Below, piece by piece: positions 1-9,669 of a DNA stretch of 64,000 nucleotides (within the stretch, counting starts at the first letter, position 1; each line of letters begins with the position of its first letter). The translations under genes were made by a program, and so were the position numbers. Source of the DNA: Haloplanus ruber (GTDB lineage Archaea > Halobacteriota > Halobacteria > Halobacteriales > Haloferacaceae); assembly GCF_024494725.1 (NCBI RefSeq), contig NZ_JANHDK010000001.1, forward strand, positions 62,001 through 126,000, written 5' to 3'. The notes under the pieces are model-generated. The model was not told the origin of the DNA. It made no database searches and saw nothing but the letters and a program-made list of their open reading frames with translations.

Positions 1-580
1 CGCCGGCGGCGACCCCGTCGGCGGTCACGTAGCCGAGCGCGTCGGCCGCCTCCCGCAAGGCGTCGGGATCGACCGCGCCGAGGGCGTCGAAGGCGGTGCC
101 GTCGAGGCCCGCCCCCCGGAGCGAGAGCGCGGCGTCGACGGCGGCCCGCTCGCTTCCGGCGGCGGCGTCGTAGGCGTCGAAGGCCTCGACCACCGCCGCC
201 CGCCCCGCATCGTCGAGGGCGGTCCAGGCCTCGCGGGCGTCGTCGACGGCGTCGAGTCGCGCCTCGATTGCCTCGCGTGCGGAGAGTGGCGTCAACACGC
301 GGAGCCGGTCGGCCGCGTGCCGGGTGAGCGCGTACCCGCTTGCCAGTTCGAGCAGGTCGTCGTACACCTCGCGCGCGTCGCGGGTGGCGAGCGCGTCCAT
401 CCCGGCCTGATCGTTCGCGCGCCTGAGGATGCGCGTCGCCCGACCGCGTGTGATCCCCGCGTCGGTCAGCGCGCGCACGTCCGCGGACTCGATGGCGTCG
501 ACGGCGGCTTCCTCCCCGAGCGCCTCGCGGAGGCGCTCGCTCGTCTTCGGTCCCACCCCCCAGTAATCCTCCAGTCGCAT
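1..580 (-). CDS. MutS-family (MutS2-like) ATPase, N-terminal part only
   Basis: The reading frame runs off the left edge of the window, so only the first 193 residues are present. The start MRLEDYWGVGPKTSERL is a helix-hairpin-helix-like opening seen in haloarchaeal MutS/MutS2-type proteins, followed by an alpha-helical, acidic region consistent with the lever part. The ATPase domain is not in the window, so mismatch repair or recombination control is inferred from the family only. The start is supported by a TATA-like TGACTATAACC on the minus strand at 601-611, about 26 bases upstream of the ATG, which suggests a leaderless mRNA. Confidence 0.72.
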   Translation of the reverse strand, partial: MRLEDYWGVGPKTSERLREALGEEAAVDAIESADVRALTDAGITRGRATRILRRANDQAGMDALATRDAREVYDDLLELASGYALTRHAADRLRVLTPLSAREAIEARLDAVDDAREAWTALDDAGRAAVVEAFDAYDAAAGSERAAVDAALSLRGAGLDGTAFDALGAVDPDALREAADALGYVTADGVAAG

Positions 581-755
581 ACTGGGGCCAGTGTCGCCGG
601 AGGGTTATAGTCACTCCCGGTTCCCCGCCCTGCCCGTTCCGCGGGCCAAGAGGGTCCCCGATATTCCACCTCCGCGAGCCGAACATCTTCGAGGGGTGCC
701 CCGAGGGTCGGGAATCTGGTTTCGGTTCAAGGAGTCGCGTCTCCCACGTCGACCC

Positions 756-3038
756 ATGAGGCTCACCCGAAAGACAATCGCGAAGGTGATCGCCGTGGCG
801 TTCGTGTTCAACCTCGTCGTCATGGGCGCCGGGGCCTGGTTCGCGTATCACGAGGCACCACCCATTCCGGATCAGGTCGTCGGTCCCGACGGCGAGACGG
901 TGGTCACCGGCGATGGAATCAGGGACGGCAAGGAGGCGTTCCAGCAACACGGGCTGATGAATCACGGATCGATCCTCGGCAACGGGGCGTACTACGGCGA
1001 GGACTACACCGCCGATGCCCTGGAGTTGAAGACCACGTACATGCGGTCGTACTACGCCCAAGAGCGGTACGACACCGCGTACGACGACCTGCCGACCGGT
1101 GAACGGGCGGCTGTCGACGAGGTGGTCAAGGAAGACCTCGACGGCCAGTACGACGGCGGAAATATCGAGTACTCGGCGGCGGAGCTGTACGCCCATCAGG
1201 AGGTCCGCGAGGTGTACGTCGAGCGCTACCACGAGGGGAGCCACGAACGCGGCGTCCCCGAGGGCATGATCGACAGCGAGGCGGACGCCCGCCAGTTCGC
1301 CGACTTCGCGATGTGGACGGCGTGGTTCTCTCACACCGACCGTCCGGACGGTGACCACTCCTACACCAACGAGTGGCCGTACGCGCCCGGGGCGGGCAAC
1401 GACGCCACCGGCGCCGCGATGACCTGGAGTGTCATCGCGATGGTGTTGCTGGTCGCCGGGGCTGGCTTCGGTATCTGGCTCTACCGCTCGGTTCGGCTCC
1501 CCGAGCCGTCCGCCGAGGGACTCTCGGTGCCCGAACCCGGTGACGTGAGCGTCTTCCCCAGCCAGCGCTCGGCGCTTCGTTTCGTCCCCGTCGCCGCTGG
1601 TCTCTTTCTCGCACAGGTGTTGCTCGGTGGCCTGCTCGCACACTTCTACATCGAGCGGGCCGGCTTCTTCGGGATCGAGCAGCTATTCGGCGTCCCCATC
1701 CTCCAGATCCTTCCCTTTTCGATTGCGAAGACGTGGCACATCGACCTCGGCATCCTCTGGATTGCCGCCACGTGGCTCGGCGCCGGGCTGTATCTCCCGC
1801 CGCTGTTGACCGGCCACGAGCCGAACAACCAGTCGACGTACATCAACGGCCTGCTGGCTGCGGTGATCGTAGTCACCGTCGGCGGCCTCGGCGGCATCTG
1901 GCTCGGGGCGAACGGCTATCTCGGTGACCTCTGGTGGCTCCTCGGCAACGAGGGCCTGGAGTACCTCGAGGTCGGCAAAGTCTGGCAGTTCGGCCTGCTG
2001 GCCGGCTTCGGCCTCTGGGCTGTCCTCGCGGTTCGTGGACTGAAGCCCCTGCTCGACCGCGAACCGGTCTACGGGCTGGCACACATGATCCTCTATGCCG
2101 GTGGCTCCATCGCCCTGCTCTTTACCGCCGGCTTCTTTTTCACCCCCGAGACCAACATCGCGGTCACCGAGTTCTGGCGCTGGTGGGTCGTCCACATGTG
2201 GGTCGAGGGCGCCTTCGAATTCTTCATCGTCGCCATCGTCGGCCTGACGCTGGTGTCGATGAACCTGCTCCGGCGGCGGAGCGCCGAGAAGGCCGTCATG
2301 CTTCAGGCACTGCTGGTGATGAGCACCGGCGTCATTGGCGTCTCCCACCACTACTGGTGGGTCGGCATGCCCGATATGTGGGTGCCCATCGGTAGCGTCT
2401 TCTCGACGCTCGAGCTCATCCCGCTGGTGTTCATCCTCTACGAGGCACTCGGCCAGTACGGGGCGATGTCCGAAAGCGGCGGCTTCCCCTACAAGATCCC
2501 ATTTATGTTCATCATCGCCAGCGGGGTCTGGAACTTCGTCGGTGCCGGCGTGCTCGGCTTTTTCATCAATCTCCCACTGATCAACTACTACGAGCACGGC
2601 ACCTACCTCACGGTCGGCCACGCCCACGCCGCCATGTTCGGCGCCTTCGGCTTTCTCGCGCTCGGCATGGTCGCGTACATGCTCCAGCTATCCATCGACC
2701 CGAAGCGCTGGGACGGCTCCTGGCTCCGAGCGTCGTTCTGGTGTTGGAACGTCGGCCTGACGCTGATGGTCTTTGTCTCCGTCCTGCCCGTCGGCTTCCT
2801 GCAACTGGAGGCCGTGTTCACCGGGAGCTACGCCGTCGGCCGGAGTCTCGCGTTCTACAACCAGCCGATCGTCCAGACCCTATTCTGGGCGCGCCTCCCC
2901 GGGGACACGCTCATCATCCTCGGAACGGCCATCTACGCCGCGGACATCGTCCGCAAGCGGTTCGTCCTCCGGGCCTCGGAGGACGACCCGGACGTGGACG
3001 ACATGGCCGTCGCCGAGGGCGTGTTGAGCGACGACTGA
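756..3038 (+). CDS. norZ: Quinol-dependent nitric oxide reductase (qNOR, single-subunit NorB/NorZ)
   Basis: Membrane enzyme of the heme-copper oxidase superfamily that reduces 2 NO to N2O with electrons from quinol. 760 residues, the usual qNOR length. One N-terminal membrane helix (about residues 9-30), then an extracellular cytochrome-c-like domain without a CXXCH heme motif (typical of the quinol type), then about 13 membrane helices. Candidate heme and FeB ligands are visible: His480 (VHMWVEGAFEFF), His531-His532 (VSHHYWW) and His622/His624 (GHAHAAMFG). I used the ATG at 756 because the frame upstream has no helix or conserved sequence. No nitrite or N2O reductase genes are nearby, so NO detoxification is as likely as denitrification. 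Confidence 0.93.
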   Translation: MRLTRKTIAKVIAVAFVFNLVVMGAGAWFAYHEAPPIPDQVVGPDGETVVTGDGIRDGKEAFQQHGLMNHGSILGNGAYYGEDYTADALELKTTYMRSYYAQERYDTAYDDLPTGERAAVDEVVKEDLDGQYDGGNIEYSAAELYAHQEVREVYVERYHEGSHERGVPEGMIDSEADARQFADFAMWTAWFSHTDRPDGDHSYTNEWPYAPGAGNDATGAAMTWSVIAMVLLVAGAGFGIWLYRSVRLPEPSAEGLSVPEPGDVSVFPSQRSALRFVPVAAGLFLAQVLLGGLLAHFYIERAGFFGIEQLFGVPILQILPFSIAKTWHIDLGILWIAATWLGAGLYLPPLLTGHEPNNQSTYINGLLAAVIVVTVGGLGGIWLGANGYLGDLWWLLGNEGLEYLEVGKVWQFGLLAGFGLWAVLAVRGLKPLLDREPVYGLAHMILYAGGSIALLFTAGFFFTPETNIAVTEFWRWWVVHMWVEGAFEFFIVAIVGLTLVSMNLLRRRSAEKAVMLQALLVMSTGVIGVSHHYWWVGMPDMWVPIGSVFSTLELIPLVFILYEALGQYGAMSESGGFPYKIPFMFIIASGVWNFVGAGVLGFFINLPLINYYEHGTYLTVGHAHAAMFGAFGFLALGMVAYMLQLSIDPKRWDGSWLRASFWCWNVGLTLMVFVSVLPVGFLQLEAVFTGSYAVGRSLAFYNQPIVQTLFWARLPGDTLIILGTAIYAADIVRKRFVLRASEDDPDVDDMAVAEGVLSDD

Positions 3039-3099
3039 CCCGGTCGGGCGTCGCCGCGACAACGACACGCCTTTTCGGCCCGGCCGGGAAAGAAGGGGT

Positions 3100-5202
3100 A
3101 TGGACGCGAAGCGGGAACTGACCAGCGTCGACCTTGCGGCCCTCGTGGCGGAACTCGGGCGCTACGAGGGGGCGAAAGTCGACAAGGTCTACCTCTACGA
3201 CGACGACCTCCTGCGGTTTCGGATGCGGGATTTCGACCGCGGCCGCGTCGAACTGCTGATCGAGGTGGGTGACGTCAAGCGGGCCCACGTCGCCGACCCC
3301 GACAACGTCGCGGACGCGCCGGGGCGGCCGCCGAACTTCGCGATGATGTTGCGAAATCGCTTGAGCGGCGCCGACTTCGCCGGCGTCGAGCAGTACGAGT
3401 TCGACCGCATCCTGCGCTTCGAGTTCGAGCGCGACGACGAGAACACGACCGTCGTCGCCGAACTGTTCGGCCAGGGCAACGTCGCCGTCCTCGACGAGAC
3501 GGGCGAGGTGGTTCGGAGCCTAGAGACGGTGCGTCTGAAATCCCGGACGGTCGCTCCCGGCTCGCAGTACGGCTTCCCGGACTCGCGGATCGACCCCCTG
3601 ACGGTCGGCTACGACGCCTTCGTCCGACAGATGGAGGACTCCGACACCGACGTGGTCCGCACTCTGGCGACACAGCTCAACTTCGGTGGACTCTACGGCG
3701 AGGAAATCTGTTCACGCGCGGGCGTCGCGAAGGATCTCGACATCGCCGACGCCGGCGAGGCCGAGTACGAGGCGCTCTACGACGCCATCGGTCGGATGGC
3801 CGACCGGCTGCGAGACGGCGACTTCGATCCGCGCGTCTACCTCGAAGACGACCGCGTCGTCGACGTGACACCCCTCCCCCTCGAAGAGCGGGCGGAGCTG
3901 TCGGCCGAGGGCTTCGACTCGTTCAACGCCGCCCTCGACGACTACTTCTACCGGCTGGAGCGCGACCCCGAGGAGGAGACGACGGGCACCGAGCGCCCGG
4001 ACTTCGAGGCCGAAATCGCCAAACAGCAGCGTATCATCGAACAGCAGGAGGGTGCTATCGAGGGGTTCGACGAACAGGCGGCGGCCGAACGCGAGCGCGC
4101 CGAGGCGCTGTATGCCCACTACGACCTCGTCGACGAGGTCATCTCGACGGTCCGGGCGGCGCGCGAGGAGAGCGTCCCGTGGGACGAGATCGAGGAAACC
4201 CTCGCGGAGGGTGCCGAACGCGGCATCCCGGCCGCCGAGGCCGTCACGGACGTCGACCCCGCCGAGGGCGAGGTGACGGTCGACCTCGACGGGGTCGTCG
4301 TCCCCGTCGATCCCGCTATGGGCGTCGAGAAGAACGCCGACCGGCGCTACACCGAGGCCAAGCGGGTCGAGGAGAAAAAGGAGGGCGCGCTGGCGGCCAT
4401 CGAGAACACACGCGAGGAACTGGCGGCGGTCGAGCGCCGGCGCGAGGAGTGGGAGGCCGACGACGGCGACGACGACGACGACGCGGACGGGGACGACGAG
4501 GACCGCGACGTGGACTGGCGGTCGATGTCCTCGGTCCCGATCAAACAGCCCGAACACTGGTACGAGGAGTTCCGGTGGTTCCACACGAGCGACGACTTTC
4601 TCGTCATCGGCGGGCGCAACGCCGACGAGAACGAGGCGCTGGTGAAAAAGTACATGGACGGCAACGACCGCTTCTTCCACGCGCAGGCCCACGGCGGGCC
4701 GGTGACAATCCTGAAGGCGACGGGGCCGAGCGAGAAGGGCCGCGAGGTAGACTTTCCCGATGCCAGTCTGCAGGAGGCCGCCCAGTTCGCCGTCGCTTAC
4801 TCCTCGGTGTGGAAGGACGGCCGCTTCGCGGGCGACGCCTACATGGTCGACCCCGATCAGGTGTCGAAGACTCCCGAGAGCGGCGAATATATCGAGAAAG
4901 GCGGGTTCGTCATCCGCGGCGACCGCACCTACTTCCGAGACGTGTCCGCGAGCGTCGCCGTCGGCATCCAGTGTGAACCCGAGACGCGGGTGATCGGCGG
5001 CCCGCCGACGGCGGTCGAACCGCGCGCCGAGACGACGCTCCGTCTCGAACCGGGCAAGTTCGCCCAGAACGACGCCGCCAAGCGGTGTTACCGGCGGCTC
5101 AAGGAGCGCTTCGCCGACGAGTCGTTCGTGCGGAAGGTGGCGAGTCCGGACCGGGTGCAGGAGTTCCTGCCGCCGGGCGGGAGCGACATCGTCGAGGAGT
5201 AA
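3100..5202 (+). CDS. rqcH: Rqc2/NEMF homologue RqcH (NFACT protein)
   Basis: Ribosome-associated quality-control factor. It binds the large subunit holding a peptidyl-tRNA after ribosome splitting and, in other organisms, directs alanine tailing. 700 residues. The NFACT-N/C part covers about 1-300 (start MDAKRELTSVDLAALVAEL). A coiled coil covers about 305-460 and contains an acidic low-complexity patch (about 450-470). The NFACT-R (DUF814) domain begins near residue 480 with IKQPEHWYEEFRWFHTSDDF. It lies directly upstream of the Pelota gene on the same strand, which fits a ribosome-rescue module. Confidence 0.93.
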   Translation: MDAKRELTSVDLAALVAELGRYEGAKVDKVYLYDDDLLRFRMRDFDRGRVELLIEVGDVKRAHVADPDNVADAPGRPPNFAMMLRNRLSGADFAGVEQYEFDRILRFEFERDDENTTVVAELFGQGNVAVLDETGEVVRSLETVRLKSRTVAPGSQYGFPDSRIDPLTVGYDAFVRQMEDSDTDVVRTLATQLNFGGLYGEEICSRAGVAKDLDIADAGEAEYEALYDAIGRMADRLRDGDFDPRVYLEDDRVVDVTPLPLEERAELSAEGFDSFNAALDDYFYRLERDPEEETTGTERPDFEAEIAKQQRIIEQQEGAIEGFDEQAAAERERAEALYAHYDLVDEVISTVRAAREESVPWDEIEETLAEGAERGIPAAEAVTDVDPAEGEVTVDLDGVVVPVDPAMGVEKNADRRYTEAKRVEEKKEGALAAIENTREELAAVERRREEWEADDGDDDDDADGDDEDRDVDWRSMSSVPIKQPEHWYEEFRWFHTSDDFLVIGGRNADENEALVKKYMDGNDRFFHAQAHGGPVTILKATGPSEKGREVDFPDASLQEAAQFAVAYSSVWKDGRFAGDAYMVDPDQVSKTPESGEYIEKGGFVIRGDRTYFRDVSASVAVGIQCEPETRVIGGPPTAVEPRAETTLRLEPGKFAQNDAAKRCYRRLKERFADESFVRKVASPDRVQEFLPPGGSDIVEE

Positions 5203-5505
5203 GCGTCAGCTCAAACATCTGTACTACTACGGCCGGCGCCGTAGCGGTGACCAACCTGGAACGGCCCGTTGACTCGGAGTCCCACGATCACCGAACCCCT
5301 CGGCGACCGAGCGACGGCCGGATCAAACCGGTCGTGAGCGGCGGCTTTCCCACGCTCCTCGGCGCCCTCGTGGTGTCGGCCACCCCCGTCGCGGGCTATC
5401 CGGGCAGCGTTCTGCGGGCGCCGACGGCGAGACGGGGGCGAAGCGGCTGGCGGTCCGAGCGGCCGGAATGGCAAGCTATGTGGCCGTGGACGGCATCCCT
5501 CCGGT
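5203..5505. other. Intergenic region between rqcH and pelA
   Basis: 303 bases without a convincing gene. Just after the rqcH stop there is a perfect 7-bp inverted repeat (ctacggc/gccgtag, 5227-5244) with a 4-base loop. It has no T-run after it, so I do not call it a terminator. One plus-strand frame through the region is open and encodes a short hydrophobic stretch, but it has no start context or recognisable domain. Confidence 0.4.
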
Positions 5506-6573
5506 ATGCGAATCCAGAGCCGTGGTCGCGGCGAGGAGGGACGCACCCGGCTGACGGTCGTTCCGGAGAACGTCGACGACCTCTGGCACCTGTCATACGT
5601 CCTCGAACCTGGCGACGACGTGGATGGAGACACCAGCCGACGCATCCAGCGGGACGACGACCAGATGCGCGACACCGGCGGTGAACGCGAACACATCCAC
5701 GTCACGCTGGAGGTAGAGGACGTGGAGTTCGCCCGCTTCGCCAACCGACTCCGGGTCGGCGGCGTCATCGTCGGCTGTTCCCGGGAGGACCAACTCGGCC
5801 ACCACCACACGCTGAACGTCGAGGAACACGACGAGCTGACGATTGAAAAGTACTTCAAGCCGGACCAGATGGAGCGGATCGAGGAGGCCGAAGCGGCCGC
5901 CGAGAACCCCGACGTCGCCATCGCCACCGTCGAGGAGGGCGAGGCCCACGTCCACACTGTCGCCCAGTACGGCACCGAGGAGTACGCCTCCTTCACCCGG
6001 CCGACGGGCAAGGGGGAGTACGCCCGTCCGCGGTCGGAACTGTTCCACGAACTGGGCGAGGCGCTCTCGCATCTCGATCCCGACGCCGTCATCCTCGCGG
6101 GGCCGGGGTTCACCAAGGGCGACGCGCTGGATCACTTCGACGACGAGTTCGCCGAGGTAGCGGAGAAAACGACGACCGTCGACACCTCGGGCGTTGGCGA
6201 CCGTGGCGTCCACGAAGTGCTCAAACGGGGGGCGGTCGAGGACGTCCAGGACGAGACGCGTATCGCCCGCGAGGCGGAACTCATCGACGAGTTGACCGAG
6301 CGGATGGCGACGGGTGAGAAGGCGACCTACGGGCCGGAGGCGACCGCCGAGGCCGCCGAGTACGGCGCCGTCGAGACGTTGCTCGTCCTCGACGACCGCC
6401 TGCGCGAGGAGCGCGGCGGCCGCGGCGACTGGGATATCGACGCCGACGAGGTCATCACGTCCGTCGAGCAACAGGGCGGCGACGTGGTCGTCTTCTCCGG
6501 CGAGTTCGATCCCGGCCAGCGACTGAAGAATCTCGGTGGGATCGCGGCACTGTTGCGCTACCGGCTGGAATGA
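5506..6573 (+). CDS. pelA: mRNA surveillance protein Pelota
   Basis: Archaeal Pelota (Dom34), an eRF1-like factor that enters the empty A site of stalled ribosomes and, with ABCE1, splits them. 355 residues, the full family length. The Sm-like N-domain opens [20 protein letters not shown] and contains [20 protein letters not shown]. The central domain starts near residue 130 ([19 protein letters not shown]), and the C-terminal eRF1_3-like domain ends [18 protein letters not shown]. It follows rqcH and overlaps the next small gene by ATGA, so those two are translationally coupled. Confidence 0.95.
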   Translation: MRIQSRGRGEEGRTRLTVVPENVDDLWHLSYVLEPGDDVDGDTSRRIQRDDDQMRDTGGEREHIHVTLEVEDVEFARFANRLRVGGVIVGCSREDQLGHHHTLNVEEHDELTIEKYFKPDQMERIEEAEAAAENPDVAIATVEEGEAHVHTVAQYGTEEYASFTRPTGKGEYARPRSELFHELGEALSHLDPDAVILAGPGFTKGDALDHFDDEFAEVAEKTTTVDTSGVGDRGVHEVLKRGAVEDVQDETRIAREAELIDELTERMATGEKATYGPEATAEAAEYGAVETLLVLDDRLREERGGRGDWDIDADEVITSVEQQGGDVVVFSGEFDPGQRLKNLGGIAALLRYRLE

Positions 6574-6746
6574 CAAAGCGCGCACGGCTCGCCGGACAGG
6601 CGTTTCTCGGCCTCGCGACCCTCCTGTTCGTCGGGAGCGCGGTCGCCGTCGTATCCGGCGTTATCGGGGTGGAGACGCTGATGACGTTGGGCGTCGTGGC
6701 GGTATGCTGTCTCGTCGGCGGCACGATCCTCGCCTGGCCGTCCTGA
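6570..6746 (+). CDS. Small two-helix membrane protein
   Basis: 58 residues, too short for many gene finders. The ATG overlaps the pelA stop (ATGA), so translational coupling is likely. The protein has a basic start (MTKRARLAG) and two hydrophobic segments (about residues 9-31 and 36-56) ending ILAWPS. No known domain is recognisable. Haloarchaeal genomes carry many such short membrane proteins. Its position suggests co-expression with Pelota, but a functional link is not shown. It ends immediately before the convergent gene on the other strand. Confidence 0.7.
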   Translation: MTKRARLAGQAFLGLATLLFVGSAVAVVSGVIGVETLMTLGVVAVCCLVGGTILAWPS

Positions 6747-7748
6747 CTACTCTCGCCCGGTCAGCGCCTCGCTGGCCGGCGCGAACGATATCGTCTCGCC
6801 AAGGTCCGCCTCGATGGCCTTCTCGTAGAGCATCGCGGCGGCGGCAACGGTTTCGATACCCGTCCCGCCGCTGTCGAAGACGGTGATCGCCTCCTCGTCG
6901 GGTCGCCCCGGTTGCTCGCCGGCGACGACTGACCCGAGTTCGCCGTGGCAGTGGTCGGCTTCGACCGCGCCGGACTCGACGGCGCCCATGTAGGAGCCGG
7001 CGTCCTGCGTGAGCCGTCCTTGGAGGTCGATCACGTACGTCGAGCGCGCGACCGTCGTGTCGTCGAGTTCTCGCTTCTCGGGGTGGTACTGGCCCATGGC
7101 GGTGACGTGAGTCCCCGGGTCGAGGCGGTTCCCGTCGAAGACCGGCGCCGACGCGCTCGTCGCCGTGACGACCACGTCGGCACCCTCGACGGCCGCATCG
7201 CTGGAGGAGACGGCGGCGACACTGGCGTCGAGCGCTCGATCCATCTCGCCCGCGAACTCCTCGCGGCTCTCCTTTGTCGGCGAGTACACCCACACGGTTT
7301 CGAGGTCGCGGACGGTCGCAGCGGCGCGTAACTGCCCCCGGGCCTGCGCGCCGGCGCCGATGACCGCCATCGTCGACGCGTCCGGACGGGCGAGGGCGTC
7401 GACGCCGACGGCGCCCGCGGCGCCGGTCTTGAACGGGTTCATGCTCGCGCCGTCGAGTAGCGCCAGCGGTTCGCCCGAGTCGGCGTCGAACAGCGGCGTG
7501 ACGAACCAGGCGTCGCCCGCACCGAACCCCGCGCCGTACACGTAGCCGCCCATCACCCCGGTTTCGGGGAGCACGGCCGTATAGGAGGTAAACAGCCCCG
7601 GTGGCTCCTCGTTGTACAGGGCGGTGCGGGGTTCGGCCGGCGCTCCCTCGCCGCGCTGACGGTACCCCTCGCGCACGGCGTCGACGTACTCCGCCGGGGT
7701 CGCCAACTCCGCGACGTCCTCGCTCGACAGGAACAGCGTGTCGGTCAT
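6747..7748 (-). CDS. Ornithine cyclodeaminase / mu-crystallin family NAD(P)-dependent enzyme
   Basis: 333 residues, the normal size for this family, which includes ornithine cyclodeaminase and archaeal alanine dehydrogenase. A Rossmann segment with AVIGAGAQARGQLRA is visible near residue 125, followed by LETVWVYSPTKESREEFAGE. The start part MTDTLFLSSEDVAELATPAE is typical. Substrate cannot be told from the sequence: L-alanine, ornithine or another imine/amine are possible. The ATG at 7748 lies 27 bases downstream of a minus-strand TATA element (AGTATAACT, about 7771-7779), so I reject the longer frame beginning at 7856. Confidence 0.87.
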   Translation of the reverse strand: MTDTLFLSSEDVAELATPAEYVDAVREGYRQRGEGAPAEPRTALYNEEPPGLFTSYTAVLPETGVMGGYVYGAGFGAGDAWFVTPLFDADSGEPLALLDGASMNPFKTGAAGAVGVDALARPDASTMAVIGAGAQARGQLRAAATVRDLETVWVYSPTKESREEFAGEMDRALDASVAAVSSSDAAVEGADVVVTATSASAPVFDGNRLDPGTHVTAMGQYHPEKRELDDTTVARSTYVIDLQGRLTQDAGSYMGAVESGAVEADHCHGELGSVVAGEQPGRPDEEAITVFDSGGTGIETVAAAAMLYEKAIEADLGETISFAPASEALTGRE

Positions 7749-7897
7749 ACCGCCCCACAGTGCGTGCGCGTAGTTATACTGTCGGCCGACGACCGTCGCC
7801 AACGGCGCCCGCCGCGAGCGCGTATCACACCGACGATGATTAACTTTCGTCGGCATACCTAGCAGGAATTAAGAACGTCCGCGTCGTTTCGTCGAGT

Positions 7898-9184
7898 GTG
7901 AACGGGAACGATCGGTCGATTGTGGGATTGTTGATGTTGGCCCACGGGATGGTCCACACGTACGAACTTTCCATCCCGATTTTCGTGACTATCTGGCTCG
8001 CCGAGTTCGAGGTAATCGCTATCGCGGGGGTCGAAGTCGGCGTCACCCAAGCGACGTTGGGACTTGTCGTCACCGCCGGCTACGGACTGTTCGGCGTCGG
8101 GGCGCTTCCGGGTGGTATCCTCGTCGACCGGTTCGGGTCCCGACGGCTCATCGCCGCTTGCCTGTTCGGCATGGGCGGTTCGTTTTTCCTCCTCGGCGTC
8201 GCTCCCGATCTCGTCGTCGTGGCGATTTCCCTCCTGTTGTGGGGGCTTGCGGCGAGTGTCTACCACCCGGCTGGCCTGACGCTCATCAGCAAGGGGATGG
8301 AGGATCGGGGAACGGGCTTTGCCTACCACGGCGCGGCCGGTAACGTGGGCATCGGCCTCGGGCCGCTGTTGGCGGCGATCCTCCTCCTCGTCTTCGACTG
8401 GACGACGGTGGCGACGGTGCTTGCCGTCCCGGCCATCCTCGCCGGACTCTATGCCCTCCGCGCGGAGTTCGACGAGACGGCCGCGGTCGACGGAGTCGGA
8501 ACCGACGGCGGCGAGCCTCGAACGCAGGGCGGGGTCGACTCGCTCTCTCAGTTCGTCACCGAGTCCAAACTCCTCTTTGCCGGCGCGTTCGTCATCGTCT
8601 TCCTGATCGTCATCGCCAACGGCCTGTTCTACCGCGGGGTGTTGACCTTCCTGCCGAATCTGCTGGAGGGGCTTCCCGGGTTCGAGCCGATCCCGCTCGC
8701 CGCGTTCGTCCCCGGCGTCGAGGCGGGGTCGGGGCGCACGCTCAAGCCGGAGCGGTACTTCTACGCGGGGCTGTTGCTCGTGGGCGTCGCCGGACAGTAT
8801 CTCGGCGGCAAACTCACCGACCGGGTCCCACCGGAGTACGGCATCGCCGGCGTCTTCGGCCTCCTCGCCGTCCTCGCGCTCTCGTTCCTGCCCGTAGCGG
8901 AACTCGGGATCGGCCCCCTCTTTGCCCTCGGCACGGTGTTCGGGATTACGCTCTTCGCCGCCCAGCCGCTCTACCAAGCCGCCGTCGCCGACTACACCCC
9001 TTCCGGTACGCGTGGACTCTCCTACGGATACACGTATCTCGGGTCCTTCGGCGTCGGTGCGTTGGGTGGCGCCGTCGCCGGGGCGGTCCTGACGTACGCC
9101 GACGCCACGGCGCTGTTCGGCGTCCTCGCGGGCTTCGCGCTCGTCGCCTCGGCCGCCGCGGTCTATCTCATCGTTCGGGACTGA
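7898..9184 (+). CDS. MFS transporter
   Basis: 428 residues with about 12 hydrophobic segments, a Major Facilitator Superfamily fold. The loop between helices 2 and 3 reads GGILVDRFGSRRLIAACLFG, the family signature. A longer polar stretch (about residues 190-225) separates the two halves, followed by an unusually long extracellular loop around residues 250-285. The substrate is unknown. It begins with GTG at 7898, 27 bases after the TATA-like gaattaag, which fits a leaderless transcript. It is divergent from the ornithine cyclodeaminase family gene. Confidence 0.88.
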   Translation: MNGNDRSIVGLLMLAHGMVHTYELSIPIFVTIWLAEFEVIAIAGVEVGVTQATLGLVVTAGYGLFGVGALPGGILVDRFGSRRLIAACLFGMGGSFFLLGVAPDLVVVAISLLLWGLAASVYHPAGLTLISKGMEDRGTGFAYHGAAGNVGIGLGPLLAAILLLVFDWTTVATVLAVPAILAGLYALRAEFDETAAVDGVGTDGGEPRTQGGVDSLSQFVTESKLLFAGAFVIVFLIVIANGLFYRGVLTFLPNLLEGLPGFEPIPLAAFVPGVEAGSGRTLKPERYFYAGLLLVGVAGQYLGGKLTDRVPPEYGIAGVFGLLAVLALSFLPVAELGIGPLFALGTVFGITLFAAQPLYQAAVADYTPSGTRGLSYGYTYLGSFGVGALGGAVAGAVLTYADATALFGVLAGFALVASAAAVYLIVRD

Positions 9185-9228
9185 CTGCGGCCGTCACGGG
9201 GCCGTCCGCCCTCGACGGCGCTCGTTGC

Positions 9229-9648
9229 CTACCGGAGTTTGAAAAAGAGTGTCCGCCAGAGTCCCAGACCGACAAGGCCGGTCACTAGCGAGACGGCGAC
9301 GAACGACAACTGGACGCCACCGTGGGCGAGCGGCGTCGCGCGGATACCCAGCGCGATAGCGTCGGCGACCAGCCACGAGCGAAGCGCCAGCGGGACGGCG
9401 GCCTTCGCCGACTCGGCGGCCCCGGGAGCGTACGCCCCGAGCAGCGGCGCCGCGACAATCCACCCGACCACGAAGGGTGCGATGGTGCTCAGGAGATAAC
9501 CCGGGTTCCCGAGGACGAACGCCATGCCGTTGTGGTGGACCGTGCCCGCGCTGAAGACGGCGGCGACGACGAGCAGGTCGCCGACCGCGAGCGGGGTCGC
9601 ACGGCCGTCGAGACGACGGTCGAAGAAGGCCGCGACTGCGTTTGCCAT
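9229..9648 (-). CDS. DUF3054 family membrane protein
   Basis: 139 residues with four hydrophobic helices and a conserved opening around FDRRLDGRATPLAVGDLLVVAA. I match it to the DUF3054 family of small integral membrane proteins found in archaea and actinobacteria. Function is unknown. It ends close to the convergent MFS gene and starts 21 bases from the stop of the neighbouring methyltransferase, on the same strand, so it may be cotranscribed with that gene. Confidence 0.78.
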   Translation of the reverse strand: MANAVAAFFDRRLDGRATPLAVGDLLVVAAVFSAGTVHHNGMAFVLGNPGYLLSTIAPFVVGWIVAAPLLGAYAPGAAESAKAAVPLALRSWLVADAIALGIRATPLAHGGVQLSFVAVSLVTGLVGLGLWRTLFFKLR

Positions 9649-9669
9649 ATCCGCGCTTGCGACTGATGC

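Noticed and set aside
1683..2627. Long open frame (314 codons) on the minus strand opposite the NO reductase gene
   Set aside because: It is the mirror of a clear membrane-enzyme gene; the predicted protein is an acidic, His/Asp-rich mix without hydrophobic pattern or motif, typical of antisense frames in GC-rich DNA.
5227..5244. Terminator after rqcH
   Set aside because: The inverted repeat is perfect but no T-run follows, which archaeal termination needs.
7859..8977. 372-codon minus-strand frame opposite the MFS transporter
   Set aside because: Same reason: charged low-complexity translation, no start context, complete overlap with a well-supported gene.
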